From: Chitinophagaceae bacterium
Lineage (GTDB): Bacteria > Bacteroidota > Bacteroidia > Chitinophagales > Chitinophagaceae
Direction: 5' to 3'
Assembly: GCA_017307735.1 (NCBI GenBank)
Contig: JAFKGR010000012.1
Coordinates: forward strand, 62,001-126,000
Length of the DNA: 64,000 nt
Positions 45,037-54,287 of this stretch are shown piece after piece. Each line of letters starts with the position of its first letter. Within the stretch, counting starts at the first letter, position 1. A program made the position numbers and the translations under genes. Under the pieces are notes generated by a model. That model searched no databases. It saw nothing but the letters and a program-made list of their open reading frames with translations, and had not been told where the DNA came from.

Positions 45037-45690
45037 ATGCCCTTAGTTGCACCTTCTCTGCTTGCTTCCGATTTCCTTCATCTGGACCGCGAGTGTAAAA
45101 TGCTGGATCAAAGTGAAGCTGATTATTTTCATCTTGATGTCATGGATGGCAGGTTTGTTCCGAATATCAGCTATGGATTGCCGGTTATCAAACAATTGCG
45201 GAAAACCACTAAAAAGTTTTTCGACGTACACCTCATGATTGTAGAGCCTGAAAAATATGCAGAAGCATTTAAAGACGCTGGAGCCGATGGGCTTACCGTG
45301 CATTATGAAGCCTGTGCCCACCTTCACAGAAATATCCAGCAAATACACCAATTGGGAATGAGGGCGGGCGTGGCCATCAATCCGCATACCACAGTGGATC
45401 TTCTGAAAGATGTAATTAATGATATTGATCTGGTTTTGCTGATGAGTGTGAATCCGGGTTTTGGCGGACAAAAATTTATTCCTCACAGCATTGAAAAAAT
45501 CAAGGATTTGAAAGCGTTGATTCAGCGGTACAATTCAAAAGCATTGATCGAAGTCGATGGCGGGGTATCAACTGAAAATGCAAATGAAATTGTCCGGGCA
45601 GGAGCCGATGTGCTGGTAGCCGGTAGTTCGGTGTTCAATGCCCCGGATCCGGCGGACGTGATTCTTCGGTTAAAAAATGCGGGTAAATAA
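45037..45690 (+). CDS. rpe: Ribulose-phosphate 3-epimerase
   Basis: The 217-residue TIM barrel interconverts ribulose-5-phosphate and xylulose-5-phosphate in the pentose phosphate pathway. It opens LVAPSLLASDFLHL. The catalytic Asp and metal-binding His are in YFHLDVMDGRFVPNISYG and FFDVHLMIVEPE. The second metal Asp is in LIEVDGGVS, with the phosphate loop in MSVNPGFGGQKFIP. It is of normal length and follows the TPR lipoprotein gene with a two-base gap, so it is cotranscribed and probably translationally coupled. Confidence 0.97.
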   Translation: MPLVAPSLLASDFLHLDRECKMLDQSEADYFHLDVMDGRFVPNISYGLPVIKQLRKTTKKFFDVHLMIVEPEKYAEAFKDAGADGLTVHYEACAHLHRNIQQIHQLGMRAGVAINPHTTVDLLKDVINDIDLVLLMSVNPGFGGQKFIPHSIEKIKDLKALIQRYNSKALIEVDGGVSTENANEIVRAGADVLVAGSSVFNAPDPADVILRLKNAGK

Positions 45691-45705
45691 TCTCCCTTCT
45701 CTTTT

Positions 45706-46524
45706 TTAAAGACTGTCTCTCATTTGTTTTAAAACTGCAGCGCTCTGCTTAACCCAATCGTTTTCCTTGGGATCCCATTTGTACTTTTTCAAAATCATGT
45801 GAAGTACCATTGCATAGGCTTTTTCAGCCTGATCGTTATTGTAAAACACGTCCTTCCATTTCGGGTTCAGGCTTTCATCTTTTTGAAGACCGATTCCGCC
45901 GGTGTACCAATTAAAGGCATTGGGTAATCCAACAAACGATACCCTGTCAGCGCCGCCTCTCTTGTATCCTTCCAGATAATATTGATAAAACCTGACGAAG
46001 TCCCTGCACCTTTCTCTGATCTGATCGTCACTTTCAGGTTGTTTGGGTTTAATGGTCCATGCAAAATTTTGTTTGCTGAACGGATTGGTATTGATATCCG
46101 GCCACCAGGTGTTGGTAGCTGAATAAAAGAGATCGGAAGTCTGATCTTTTAATTTTCTTTCCAGCAGCAGGGTGTCCTTATTCAAAACTTTGATGATGTA
46201 GTTTCCTTTATCACCATTTTCGTATTGGGTAGAAATATTAACTCCGTCTCTGGTAAAAGTTGCGCGATAAGTTTCTCCTCCCGGATTTTCGAGCAATTCG
46301 CCGTTATTCATAAATACGATTCCGGGCAATATATCTTTCCCATCTTGTTTGTCAATGATGTCGCGCCCCATCGGATGATCGGCATCGCTGAGAGTCCAGT
46401 ATTGATACAAAAGGGAAGCCGTGTCTTTGCGGTCGGCAGCCGTCATCATATCTGCATCTTTTTTCTTGTTTGAAGTCGAGCATTGAATCAGGAAGATCAA
46501 TAGCAATAACGGTAATTTTCTCAT
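45706..46524 (-). CDS. Lipoprotein of unknown function
   Basis: The 272-residue protein has a lipobox ending at Cys15 (LLLIFLIQCSTSNK), followed by a charged linker. The N-terminal half is beta-rich with GDKGNYIIKVLNKDTLLLERKL, which resembles a lipocalin-like or LipL-type fold. The C-terminal half is helical with several Trp and Lys (YNNDQAEKAYAMVLHMILKKYKWD). I do not recognise the family. It is convergent with rpe, with 15 bases between the stops, and divergent from der. Confidence 0.7.
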   Translation of the reverse strand: MRKLPLLLLIFLIQCSTSNKKKDADMMTAADRKDTASLLYQYWTLSDADHPMGRDIIDKQDGKDILPGIVFMNNGELLENPGGETYRATFTRDGVNISTQYENGDKGNYIIKVLNKDTLLLERKLKDQTSDLFYSATNTWWPDINTNPFSKQNFAWTIKPKQPESDDQIRERCRDFVRFYQYYLEGYKRGGADRVSFVGLPNAFNWYTGGIGLQKDESLNPKWKDVFYNNDQAEKAYAMVLHMILKKYKWDPKENDWVKQSAAVLKQMRDSL

Positions 46525-46671
46525 GGGTTAAATGTAAAGTTTTTTGGTAAAGTATTTTTTATTAATTGAATTTATTGAAAAAGCGATTCTCTTATTATCA
46601 TTTATTTTGAGATCATAATTCCTTAAGCCACTACAATTTTCCGTTCTTTGCAAAAATTATCAATTTCAGTC

Positions 46672-47976
46672 ATGGGATATACAGTGGCAATTACCGGGAG
46701 GCCAAATGTGGGGAAGAGTACATTCTTCAACAGAATGATTGGGGAGAGAAAAGCCATTGTGGACAACATCAGTGGCGTGACACGCGACCGCCAATACGGA
46801 ACAGCGGATTGGGCCGGTAAAACATTTGACCTCATTGATACCGGCGGATTTGTGTCCAATAGTGAGGACATATTTGAAAAGGAAATCCGCAAGCAGGTCC
46901 ATACGGCTATTGAAGAAGCAAATGCCATCGTGTTTATGACAGATGTCACTACAGGGATCACGAGTCTTGACGATGAGATGGCCGATATGTTGAGAAGGAC
47001 AAAAAAACCTGTCTATCTGGTAGTGAACAAAGTGGATAATTATCAACGCCAGTTGGATGCAGCAGAATTTTATGGATTGGGATTTGAAAAGCTTTTCCAA
47101 CTGTCGAGTATCTCAGGAAGCGGTACAGGTGAGTTATTGGATGAAATTGTAAAGGATATTCCCGAGGAAGAAAAAAAGGAGGAAACAGCGTTGCCGAAAT
47201 TTGCAATTATCGGCCAACCCAACGTAGGAAAATCATCTTTGCTCAATGCGCTGATTGGGACAGAAAGAACCATTGTCAGCAATGTTGCCGGTACGACACG
47301 CGACTCCGTGCATACACTTTATAATTTGTATGGTAAAGAATTTATACTGATAGATACTGCTGGTATCAGAAAGAAAACAAAAGTGGACGAAGATCTGGAA
47401 TTTTATTCGGTAATACGCGCTATCAAAGCCGTTGATGAAGCGGATGTGTGCCTTTTACTTTTGGATGCCGAAAAGGGAATTACTGCACAGGATTTGAATA
47501 TTTTTGCGACCGCAGTGAAAAAAGGGAAGGGGATAGTGGTGCTGGTGAATAAATGGGATACGGTAAAAAAGGAAACCAATACCCCAAGAGATTACGAAAA
47601 ACAATTGAAACAAAAACTGGCACCGTTTACAGACGTACCCATTTTGTTTATTTCAGCCCTGGAAAAAACCAGGATTTTTCAGGCCATTGAAACCGCGTTG
47701 GAGGTTTATGAAAACCGGAAGATTAAAATACCCACCTCAAAGTTGAACGATGTCATTCAGAAGTCAATGGAATCGTATCATCCGCCGATGGTTCGGGGCC
47801 ATGCACTCAAAATCAAATATGCTACCCAGATTCCGCATGTGGTTCCTTCGTTTGCCTTTTTCTGCAATTTTCCCGAAGCTGTCAAGAAGCCTTACCGGAA
47901 TTATCTGGAAAACCAACTGAGGGCAAATTTCAAGTTGACCGGTGTGCCAATACGGTTATTTTTCAGGAAGAAATAG
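46672..47976 (+). CDS. der: Ribosome biogenesis GTPase Der (EngA)
   Basis: The 434-residue protein has two GTPase domains in tandem, the mark of Der. Each has a P-loop: GRPNVGKS at residues 8-15 and GQPNVGKS near 180. Each has a G3 motif (DTGGF and DTAGI) and a G4 motif (NKVD and NKWD). The C-terminal KH-like domain (about 345-434) ends GVPIRLFFRKK. Der assists 50S subunit maturation. ATG 46672 is chosen because homologues start M-x-x-x-VAI-GRPNVGKS; a TTG at 46648 would extend the frame by eight residues. Confidence 0.97.
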   Translation: MGYTVAITGRPNVGKSTFFNRMIGERKAIVDNISGVTRDRQYGTADWAGKTFDLIDTGGFVSNSEDIFEKEIRKQVHTAIEEANAIVFMTDVTTGITSLDDEMADMLRRTKKPVYLVVNKVDNYQRQLDAAEFYGLGFEKLFQLSSISGSGTGELLDEIVKDIPEEEKKEETALPKFAIIGQPNVGKSSLLNALIGTERTIVSNVAGTTRDSVHTLYNLYGKEFILIDTAGIRKKTKVDEDLEFYSVIRAIKAVDEADVCLLLLDAEKGITAQDLNIFATAVKKGKGIVVLVNKWDTVKKETNTPRDYEKQLKQKLAPFTDVPILFISALEKTRIFQAIETALEVYENRKIKIPTSKLNDVIQKSMESYHPPMVRGHALKIKYATQIPHVVPSFAFFCNFPEAVKKPYRNYLENQLRANFKLTGVPIRLFFRKK

Positions 47977-48031
47977 GGGAGTTTGATTTCTTTGAAAGTT
48001 ATTTCTGAATTATTTTTTGGAAAAGTAAAAC

Positions 48032-48069
48032 CTTTACAAACCTGGTAATAGAGTACCAGATTGGTAAAG
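48032..48069. repeat. Nested inverted repeat between der and sufB
   Basis: CTTTAC (48032-48037) pairs with GTAAAG (48064-48069), and inside it CTGGTA (48042-48047) pairs with TACCAG (48054-48059). The structure is symmetrical on both strands and has no T run on either side. It could be a der terminator without a U tract or a protein-binding site in the suf upstream region. Confidence 0.4.
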
Positions 48070-48132
48070 AATGTTTAAATCAGGGTGAATAATTTCTTGT
48101 TCCAAAAAAATTACCTAATTCGACACCCAACT

Positions 48133-48175
48133 TGTTTATACTATTTTGTGTAAACAGCAAAAGGAAATATATTTG
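48133..48175 (+). promoter_or_regulatory. suf operon promoter with overlapping palindrome
   Basis: TTTG at 48145-48148 and TATATTTG at 48168-48175 are 19 bases apart, a good Bacteroidota promoter. TGTTTATAC (48133-48141) and GTGTAAACA (48148-48156) form an inverted repeat (eight of nine positions pair) that straddles the -33 box. The site is 27 bases ahead of sufB. The Rrf2 regulator at the end of the operon is the natural candidate to bind it. Confidence 0.55.
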
Positions 48176-48202
48176 CTAATCAATTTTAAATCAAATTTTT
48201 GA

Positions 48203-49651
48203 ATGAGTGAAGGTATAGAGTTGCTCGAAGAACGGGCTAACAGAGAGTACAAATATGGTTTCACCACAAACATCGAAACGGATACCGTACAAAAGGGATT
48301 AAGTGATGAAATAATACGCCTCATATCTGCAAAGAAAAATGAACCGGAATGGCTGCTTGAATTCCGTTTAAAAGCTTTCCATCACTGGCAAACCCTCGAA
48401 ATGCCAAGGTGGGCACATGTCAAGTTCCCGGAAATCGATTTTCAGGACATTATTTATTATGCCGCCCCTAAAACCAAGAAAGCAAAGCCGGGCAGCCTGG
48501 ATGAAGTGGATCCGGAATTGCTCAAGACCCTGGATAAATTGGGTATCAGCCTTAAAGAACAAAAACGGTTGTCAGGCGTAGCAGTAGATGTCGTAATGGA
48601 CAGCACTTCCGTTGCCACCACTTTCCAATCGCAGCTTGCCGAAAAAGGTATCATCTTCAGTTCTATCAGTGAGGCTATTCAAAAGCACCCTGACCTGGTG
48701 AGGAAATACCTGGGATCTGTGGTTCCCATGACAGATAACTTTTTTGCAGCTTTAAATTCTGCTGTATTTACCGATGGCTCCTTCTGCTATATTCCAAAAG
48801 GTGTGCGTTGCCCGATGGAACTTTCTACCTACTTCCGTATCAACCAGGAAAATTCCGGACAGTTTGAGCGGACCCTGATTGTTTGCGAAGATGGTGCGTA
48901 TGTCAGTTATCTGGAAGGCTGTACCGCTCCCCGCAGGGATGATAACCAGTTGCATGCAGCCATTGTGGAAATGATTGCAGGGGATAACGCTGAAATAAAA
49001 TATAGTACCGTTCAGAACTGGTATCCCGGAGATGCCAATGGAGTTGGAGGTGTTTTCAACTTCGTTACCAAACGCGGAATGTGCAGAGGACACCATTCTA
49101 AAATATCCTGGACACAGGTTGAAACGGGATCCGCCATCACCTGGAAATATCCAAGTGTGATTTTGAAAGGCGATTACAGCATTGGTGAATTTTATTCTGT
49201 GGCGCTTACTACCGGATTTCAACAAGCCGATACCGGCACCAAGATGCAGCATATCGGAAAAAATACCCGTAGCCGGATTGTTTCAAAAGGAATCAGCGCA
49301 GGCAAGAGCCAGAACAGCTATCGCGGTTTGGTAAGAGCAGCAAAAACGGCTGATAATGCAAGAAATTATTCCCAGTGCGATTCATTATTACTCGGTGATA
49401 AATGTGGCGCTCATACATTCCCTTATATTGAATCCAAGAATAATACAGCTATTATTGAACACGAAGCCACTACTTCAAAAATCGGAGAAGACCAGTTATT
49501 TTATTGCCAGCAGCGCGGTATAGACCCTGAAAAAGCCGTTGCCCTGATTGTAACCGGATTTGCCAAAGAAGTTATGAACAACCTTCCGATGGAATTTGCC
49601 ATTGAGGCTCAGAAATTACTTGCTGTAAGCCTTGAAGGAAGTGTCGGATAA
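48203..49651 (+). CDS. sufB: Fe-S cluster assembly scaffold protein SufB
   Basis: The 482-residue protein is the main scaffold of SUF, where new iron-sulfur clusters are built in the SufBC2D complex. It has the SufB beta-helix core and phrases such as [33 protein letters not shown], and the Cys/Glu-containing [21 protein letters not shown]. The C-terminal [14 protein letters not shown] is conserved. It is the first gene of sufB-C-D-S-E-T-rrf2, all on one strand, with a 39-base gap to sufC. Confidence 0.98.
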   Translation: MSEGIELLEERANREYKYGFTTNIETDTVQKGLSDEIIRLISAKKNEPEWLLEFRLKAFHHWQTLEMPRWAHVKFPEIDFQDIIYYAAPKTKKAKPGSLDEVDPELLKTLDKLGISLKEQKRLSGVAVDVVMDSTSVATTFQSQLAEKGIIFSSISEAIQKHPDLVRKYLGSVVPMTDNFFAALNSAVFTDGSFCYIPKGVRCPMELSTYFRINQENSGQFERTLIVCEDGAYVSYLEGCTAPRRDDNQLHAAIVEMIAGDNAEIKYSTVQNWYPGDANGVGGVFNFVTKRGMCRGHHSKISWTQVETGSAITWKYPSVILKGDYSIGEFYSVALTTGFQQADTGTKMQHIGKNTRSRIVSKGISAGKSQNSYRGLVRAAKTADNARNYSQCDSLLLGDKCGAHTFPYIESKNNTAIIEHEATTSKIGEDQLFYCQQRGIDPEKAVALIVTGFAKEVMNNLPMEFAIEAQKLLAVSLEGSVG

Positions 49652-49690
49652 TAAATCATTAAACAAAAAATCTAAAAGTAAACTACACAA

Positions 49691-50458
49691 ATGTTATCGA
49701 TAAAGAACATCCATGCTTCCATAGATGGCAAGCAGATTTTGAAAGGTTTGAACCTGGAAGTAAAAGCCGGGGAAGTTCATGCCATCATGGGTCCGAATGG
49801 AGGTGGAAAAAGTACGCTGGCTTCTGTCCTCGCAGGAAGACCCGAATTTGAAGTTACTGATGGTACCGCTGAATTTGAAGGAAAAGATCTGCTGGAAATG
49901 TCGCCCGAGGACAGGGCAAAAGAAGGCCTGTTTCTCGCTTTTCAATATCCCGTTGAAATTCCCGGTGTGAATACCACCAATTTTATCAAAACAGCTTTAA
50001 ATGAAAAAAGAAAATATCAGGGGTTGCAACCACTTGATTCAGCTTCATTCCTGAAATTATTGAGAGAAAAAGCTGCATTGCTTGAACTCGATAAATCGTT
50101 GCTCAGCCGTTCATTGAATGAAGGATTTTCAGGTGGTGAAAAAAAGAGAAATGAAATTTTCCAAATGGCAGTCCTTGACCCGAAACTCACTATTTTGGAT
50201 GAAACTGATAGTGGACTTGACATTGATGCGCTGCGCATTGTGGCAAAAGGCGTAAACACATTGAGAAATGAAAGCCACGCCATCGTTGCCATTACACACT
50301 ATCAAAGATTGCTGAATTATCTGAAACCGGACTTTGTCCATGTATTGATGAATGGAAGAATAGTGAAATCGGGTGGTAAAGAACTTGCACTTGAACTTGA
50401 AGAGAAAGGCTATGACTTTATCAAAGAAGAATTAAAGGAAGGCCTGTTGCTTAATTAA
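49691..50458 (+). CDS. sufC: SUF system ATPase SufC
   Basis: The 255-residue ABC-type ATPase is soluble and powers SufBC2D. Walker A is GPNGGGKST (about residues 34-42), the signature is FSGGEKKRNEI, and Walker B is LTILDETDSGLD, with the Asp that replaces the usual Glu region typical of SufC. The H-loop is ITHYQRLL. It has no membrane partner. It lies eight bases upstream of sufD. Confidence 0.98.
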   Translation: MLSIKNIHASIDGKQILKGLNLEVKAGEVHAIMGPNGGGKSTLASVLAGRPEFEVTDGTAEFEGKDLLEMSPEDRAKEGLFLAFQYPVEIPGVNTTNFIKTALNEKRKYQGLQPLDSASFLKLLREKAALLELDKSLLSRSLNEGFSGGEKKRNEIFQMAVLDPKLTILDETDSGLDIDALRIVAKGVNTLRNESHAIVAITHYQRLLNYLKPDFVHVLMNGRIVKSGGKELALELEEKGYDFIKEELKEGLLLN

Positions 50459-50466
50459 AGAAAACC

Positions 50467-51777
50467 ATGAATACGATACATACAGATTATTTGAAAGATG
50501 ATTTTGAGTCGTTGTTGTCTGCCCAGCCGGATAGCGCTTTGAACGGATGGAGAAAGGAAGGATTCGACAATTTTACGAAACTCGGATTGCCGACTTTAAA
50601 GAATGAATTCTGGAAATATACAGGGGTAGCAAGACTATTTGTGAAAGATTACGGGGTGCCTGGCGGTGAATGCACAATAGATGAAAGCATAATAAAAAAA
50701 GCAGCTATCCCGGGATCCGAAGATTTTAATCAGCTTGTTATCATCAATGGCAAATACATCCCTCAATATTCGAATATTCAGGAAACAGAAGGAATAGAAA
50801 TCTGTTCGCTGGATGAAGCTGCCAAAGGTAAATATCATGATGTGGTGCAGGAATATTTTGGCAAGAGCGGCCTGTTTTTGAAAGATGGTATTTATGCTTT
50901 AAATACTTCTTTTTTTGATGGCGCTGTATTTATTCTGATTAAGAAAAATCATACCATTTCAAACCCAGTTTACTTCAATCATATTTTTGATACCACTCAA
51001 AACCACCTGCTGGCAAGCCCCAGGAGCCTTGTCATTGTTGAAGAAAATGCGAATGTAAGCCTCATTGAGAGCTATTGCACAAATGGGAGTATGGACAGTC
51101 TGAGCAATGAAGTGATGGAAGTGGTGGCAAAGGATAACAGCCATGTGGAAGTTTACAGGATCCAGAATGACCAGCCCACAGGGAGCCATGTCGGTACAAC
51201 ACACATTCGCCAGGTAGGAAAATGTTTTGTAAATACCGTAGTTGTTTCAATGGATGGCGGAATGATCAGAAACAATACCAATGTGATAATGGAAAAAGAA
51301 GGAAATGAAGCTCATCTTTACGGGCTTTATTTTCTGAAAGGCCATACGCATGTAGATAATCATACTCTTGTTGATAATTCAAAACCGCGCGGTTTAAGTA
51401 ATGAATTGTACAAAGGAATTATGGATGATTATTCTACAGGGATTTTCAGTGGCAGAATACTGGTAAGGCCTGATGCGCAGAAGATTGATGCCTATCAGAC
51501 AAATAATAACATCCTCATTTCCGACAAGGCAACGGTGAATACAAAACCGCAATTGGAAATCTATGCTGATGATGTGAAATGTTCACACGGTTGTACAGTT
51601 GGACGTTTGGATGAAGAAGCTTTGTATTACCTGAGGACGCGTGGTATTGACAAAGATTTGGCACAGGCCATGCTTTTAAAGGCATTTGCAGAAGATATTG
51701 TTAACCATATTAAAGTGGCCAGTGTGAAGGATTATGTGAATAAACTGATAGCAACACGGCTGAACATGGAAGATTAA
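50467..51777 (+). CDS. sufD: Fe-S cluster assembly protein SufD
   Basis: The 436-residue paralogue of SufB completes SufBC2D and is linked to iron acquisition during assembly. The C-terminal beta-helix region contains YKGIMDDYSTGIFSGRILV and KPQLEIYADDVKCSHGCTVGRLDEEALYYLRTRGID, the SufD signature with a conserved Cys and His. The N-terminal portion (about 1-140) is helical and less conserved, with NEFWKYT near residue 50. Start and stop fit tightly between sufC and sufS. Confidence 0.97.
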   Translation: MNTIHTDYLKDDFESLLSAQPDSALNGWRKEGFDNFTKLGLPTLKNEFWKYTGVARLFVKDYGVPGGECTIDESIIKKAAIPGSEDFNQLVIINGKYIPQYSNIQETEGIEICSLDEAAKGKYHDVVQEYFGKSGLFLKDGIYALNTSFFDGAVFILIKKNHTISNPVYFNHIFDTTQNHLLASPRSLVIVEENANVSLIESYCTNGSMDSLSNEVMEVVAKDNSHVEVYRIQNDQPTGSHVGTTHIRQVGKCFVNTVVVSMDGGMIRNNTNVIMEKEGNEAHLYGLYFLKGHTHVDNHTLVDNSKPRGLSNELYKGIMDDYSTGIFSGRILVRPDAQKIDAYQTNNNILISDKATVNTKPQLEIYADDVKCSHGCTVGRLDEEALYYLRTRGIDKDLAQAMLLKAFAEDIVNHIKVASVKDYVNKLIATRLNMED

Positions 51778-51805
51778 TTTTGAAAAAATAAATGAAATAA
51801 AGAAA

Positions 51806-53050
51806 ATGGAAGCCACGGTGGAAGTAACCAAGGAATTTGATGTTCATGAAATCAGGCAAAGGTTTCCTGTGCTGACCCGCATTGTCAATAAAAAACCGCT
51901 TATCTATTTTGATAATGCTGCCACTGCCCAAAAGCCTGATGTGGTAATAGATGCATTGGATTATTACTATAAAAAGTATAATGCAAATATTCACCGCGGA
52001 ATTCATGCACTTGCAGAAGAAGCAACATCGGCATACGAAGCAACACGTACGGCGGTCCATAAATTTTTGAATTCAAAGTTTCGCGAAGAAATTATTTTCA
52101 CCAGCGGCACCACCGAATCCATCAATCTGGTCGCCTATACCTGGGCAAGAAAAAATATTAAAAAAGGTGATGAGATCATCGTCAGTACGATGGAACACCA
52201 CAGTAACATTGTGCCCTGGCAACTTGTATGTGAAGAAAAAGGCGCCAGACTGAAAGTGATCCCGGTGAATGATCGTGGCGAACTGGATATGGAGGCTTAC
52301 AAATCTTTGTTGTCTGAAAAGACAAAGATTGTTTCGGTGGCACACGTTTCCAATGTGCTGGGCACCATTAACCCGGTGAAAGAAATTGTAAAGTATGCGC
52401 ATGAAGCAGGTGCAATAACGCTGATTGATGGAGCACAATCAACCGTGCATCTGAATATTGATGTGCAGGATATCGATTGCGATTTCTTTGCTTTCTCTGC
52501 TCATAAAGTATATGGGCCGGGTGGAGTAGGGGTATTGTATGGAAAGAAAAAAATACTTGAAGAAATGCCTGTTTTCAAAGGCGGCGGAGAAATGATCAGT
52601 GAAGTGACTTTTGAAAAAACCACGTATAATGAACTGCCTTACAAATTTGAGGCAGGAACGCCTAATGTGGGAGATGTAATTGTGTTTAAAAGATCACTGG
52701 AATTTCTTGAAAAAACCGGAAGGAAAAATATTCATAAGTACGAACAAGAATTATTAAAATATGCTACCGGCGCTTTTAAAGAAATAGAAGGATTGAGAAT
52801 TATCGGCACCGCGAAAAATAAAACGGGAGTGATTTCTTTCCTGTTGGATAAAATCCACCCACAGGATATCGGTGTCCTTTTGGATCAGCAGGGAATTGCA
52901 GTGAGAACCGGACACCATTGTGCCCAGCCTCTGATGGATCGTTTCGGAATAAAGGGTACGGCAAGGGCTTCTTTTGCAATGTATAATACCCGTGAAGAAG
53001 TTGACCGGTTTGTGGTGGCATTGAGGAAAGCAAAAAAAATGTTGCAGTAA
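51806..53050 (+). CDS. sufS: Cysteine desulfurase SufS
   Basis: The 414-residue PLP enzyme takes sulfur from cysteine for cluster assembly. The Schiff-base lysine is Lys234 in SAHKVYGPGG, and the persulfide cysteine is Cys372 in RTGHHCAQP. YFDNAATAQKP near the N-terminus and the PLP His of MEHHSN are also present. The RxGHHCA setting is that of group II (SufS) rather than IscS. It is one base upstream of sufE, its sulfur acceptor. Confidence 0.97.
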   Translation: MEATVEVTKEFDVHEIRQRFPVLTRIVNKKPLIYFDNAATAQKPDVVIDALDYYYKKYNANIHRGIHALAEEATSAYEATRTAVHKFLNSKFREEIIFTSGTTESINLVAYTWARKNIKKGDEIIVSTMEHHSNIVPWQLVCEEKGARLKVIPVNDRGELDMEAYKSLLSEKTKIVSVAHVSNVLGTINPVKEIVKYAHEAGAITLIDGAQSTVHLNIDVQDIDCDFFAFSAHKVYGPGGVGVLYGKKKILEEMPVFKGGGEMISEVTFEKTTYNELPYKFEAGTPNVGDVIVFKRSLEFLEKTGRKNIHKYEQELLKYATGAFKEIEGLRIIGTAKNKTGVISFLLDKIHPQDIGVLLDQQGIAVRTGHHCAQPLMDRFGIKGTARASFAMYNTREEVDRFVVALRKAKKMLQ

Positions 53051-53051
53051 A

Positions 53052-53483
53052 ATGCAGTTTACAAGTATAAGTGAAAGGGAGAAAGAGATTGTAGATAATT
53101 TCTCTCTGTTTGATGATTGGGAAGGGAAGTATGAATACCTGATTGATTTGGGAAAAAAACTGGAACCTCTGGATGATAAATACCGCAAGGAGGAAAATAT
53201 CATCAAAGGGTGCCAGAGCACGGTCTGGCTGGTTGCCGATTACAGAGATGGCAGGATTTTTTTTAAAGCAGACAGTGATGCGATTATTGTCCGGGGATTG
53301 GTGAGTATGCTTATTGAAGTTTTGTCTGGACAAACACCCGAAGATGTGCTGAGTGCAAAGATGGAATTCATCAAAGAGATAGGGATGATGCAGCACCTGG
53401 CGCAAACGAGAAGCAATGGGTTGGTGAGTATGATAAAACAAATGAAAAATTATGCTATTGCATTTCATTCAATTCATTCATAA
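53052..53483 (+). CDS. sufE: Sulfur transfer protein SufE
   Basis: The 143-residue protein accepts persulfide sulfur from SufS and passes it to SufB. The acceptor is Cys54 in IIKGCQSTVWL. The helix motif QTPEDVL and the end of the fold with RSNGL are standard. It begins one base after the sufS stop, so the two are likely coupled and made in similar amounts. Confidence 0.95.
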   Translation: MQFTSISEREKEIVDNFSLFDDWEGKYEYLIDLGKKLEPLDDKYRKEENIIKGCQSTVWLVADYRDGRIFFKADSDAIIVRGLVSMLIEVLSGQTPEDVLSAKMEFIKEIGMMQHLAQTRSNGLVSMIKQMKNYAIAFHSIHS

Positions 53484-53494
53484 AAAGAAAGATT

Positions 53495-53806
53495 ATGGAT
53501 TCAGATGAATTAAGAAATAAAGTTATCGAGGTCATCAAAACGATTTATGATCCTGAAATCCCGGTTGATATCTGGGAACTTGGGCTTATCTATTCCATAG
53601 ATATTTTGCCAATCAACAATGTTCAGATTACAATGACATTGACCGCACCGAGTTGTCCTTCGGCACAGGATATTCCGGCTGAAGTGGAACAGAAGGTGAA
53701 AGCTATGGAAGAAGTAGGAGAAGTAAGTGTGGAAGTAGTTTGGGATCCGGCATGGGATAGAAGTATGATGAGTGAAACCGCCATGGTAGAACTCGGATTT
53801 ATGTAA
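53495..53806 (+). CDS. sufT: SUF system-associated MIP18/DUF59 protein (SufT)
   Basis: The 103-residue protein is a single MIP18-family domain, with YDPEIPVDIWELGLIY (about 18-33) and LTAPSCPSAQDIP containing the conserved Cys. SufT-like proteins aid maturation of iron-sulfur proteins. The C-terminal VWDPAWDRSMMSETAMVELG is the usual ending. The position between sufE and the Rrf2 regulator supports the call. Confidence 0.92.
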   Translation: MDSDELRNKVIEVIKTIYDPEIPVDIWELGLIYSIDILPINNVQITMTLTAPSCPSAQDIPAEVEQKVKAMEEVGEVSVEVVWDPAWDRSMMSETAMVELGFM

Positions 53807-53825
53807 TGAAAAAATTTGTGTTGAT

Positions 53826-54275
53826 ATGAAAATCTCATCACAGGAAGAATACGGAATCCGGATTTTATTAAGAATTGCACGGAATGGCGGTACTATGAAT
53901 ATGAGTATCCCGGTGTTAAGCCAGTTGGAAGGCCTCAGCCCCGCTTATGTCGGGAAGTTGACGGGTTTATTGAGGAAAGCCGGTTTCATCAACAGCAATC
54001 CGGGAAACGTTGGCGGTTACATCCTCTCAAGGCCGGCTTCTGAAATCAATATCAACCAGGTGTTGAAATCGTTGGGCGGATCTCTCTACAATGCAAAATT
54101 TTGTAAAGGTTTTACGGGAGCCAACGGTTCCTGTGTCAATGCAATGGATTGTTCCATACGTTCACTTTGGAGGACTATTCAAACTGCAGTTGACAAGGTT
54201 TTAAACCAGGTGTCTTTGGAAGATCTGATCAAAGGCGAAAAAGAATCCGTGAAAACATTGATGAGCTATTTGTGA
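53826..54275 (+). CDS. Rrf2-family transcriptional regulator, likely Fe-S sensor for the suf operon
   Basis: The 149-residue protein starts with an Rrf2 winged helix (MKISSQEEYGIRILLRIARNG, with the recognition helix around LSPAYVGKLTGLLRKAG). Three cysteines, Cys93, Cys103 and Cys109, sit where IscR and other Rrf2 proteins hold a cluster. The spacing here is Cys-X9-Cys-X5-Cys instead of the IscR X5/X5. It is the last gene of the suf operon, 19 bases after sufT. A palindrome over the sufB promoter is its likely site; that link is inference. Confidence 0.9.
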   Translation: MKISSQEEYGIRILLRIARNGGTMNMSIPVLSQLEGLSPAYVGKLTGLLRKAGFINSNPGNVGGYILSRPASEININQVLKSLGGSLYNAKFCKGFTGANGSCVNAMDCSIRSLWRTIQTAVDKVLNQVSLEDLIKGEKESVKTLMSYL

Positions 54276-54287
54276 TATTGTAAATTT

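Noticed and set aside
52800..53468. A 222-codon frame opposite sufS and sufE
   Set aside because: It crosses the boundary of two certain genes on the opposite strand and has no recognisable domain.
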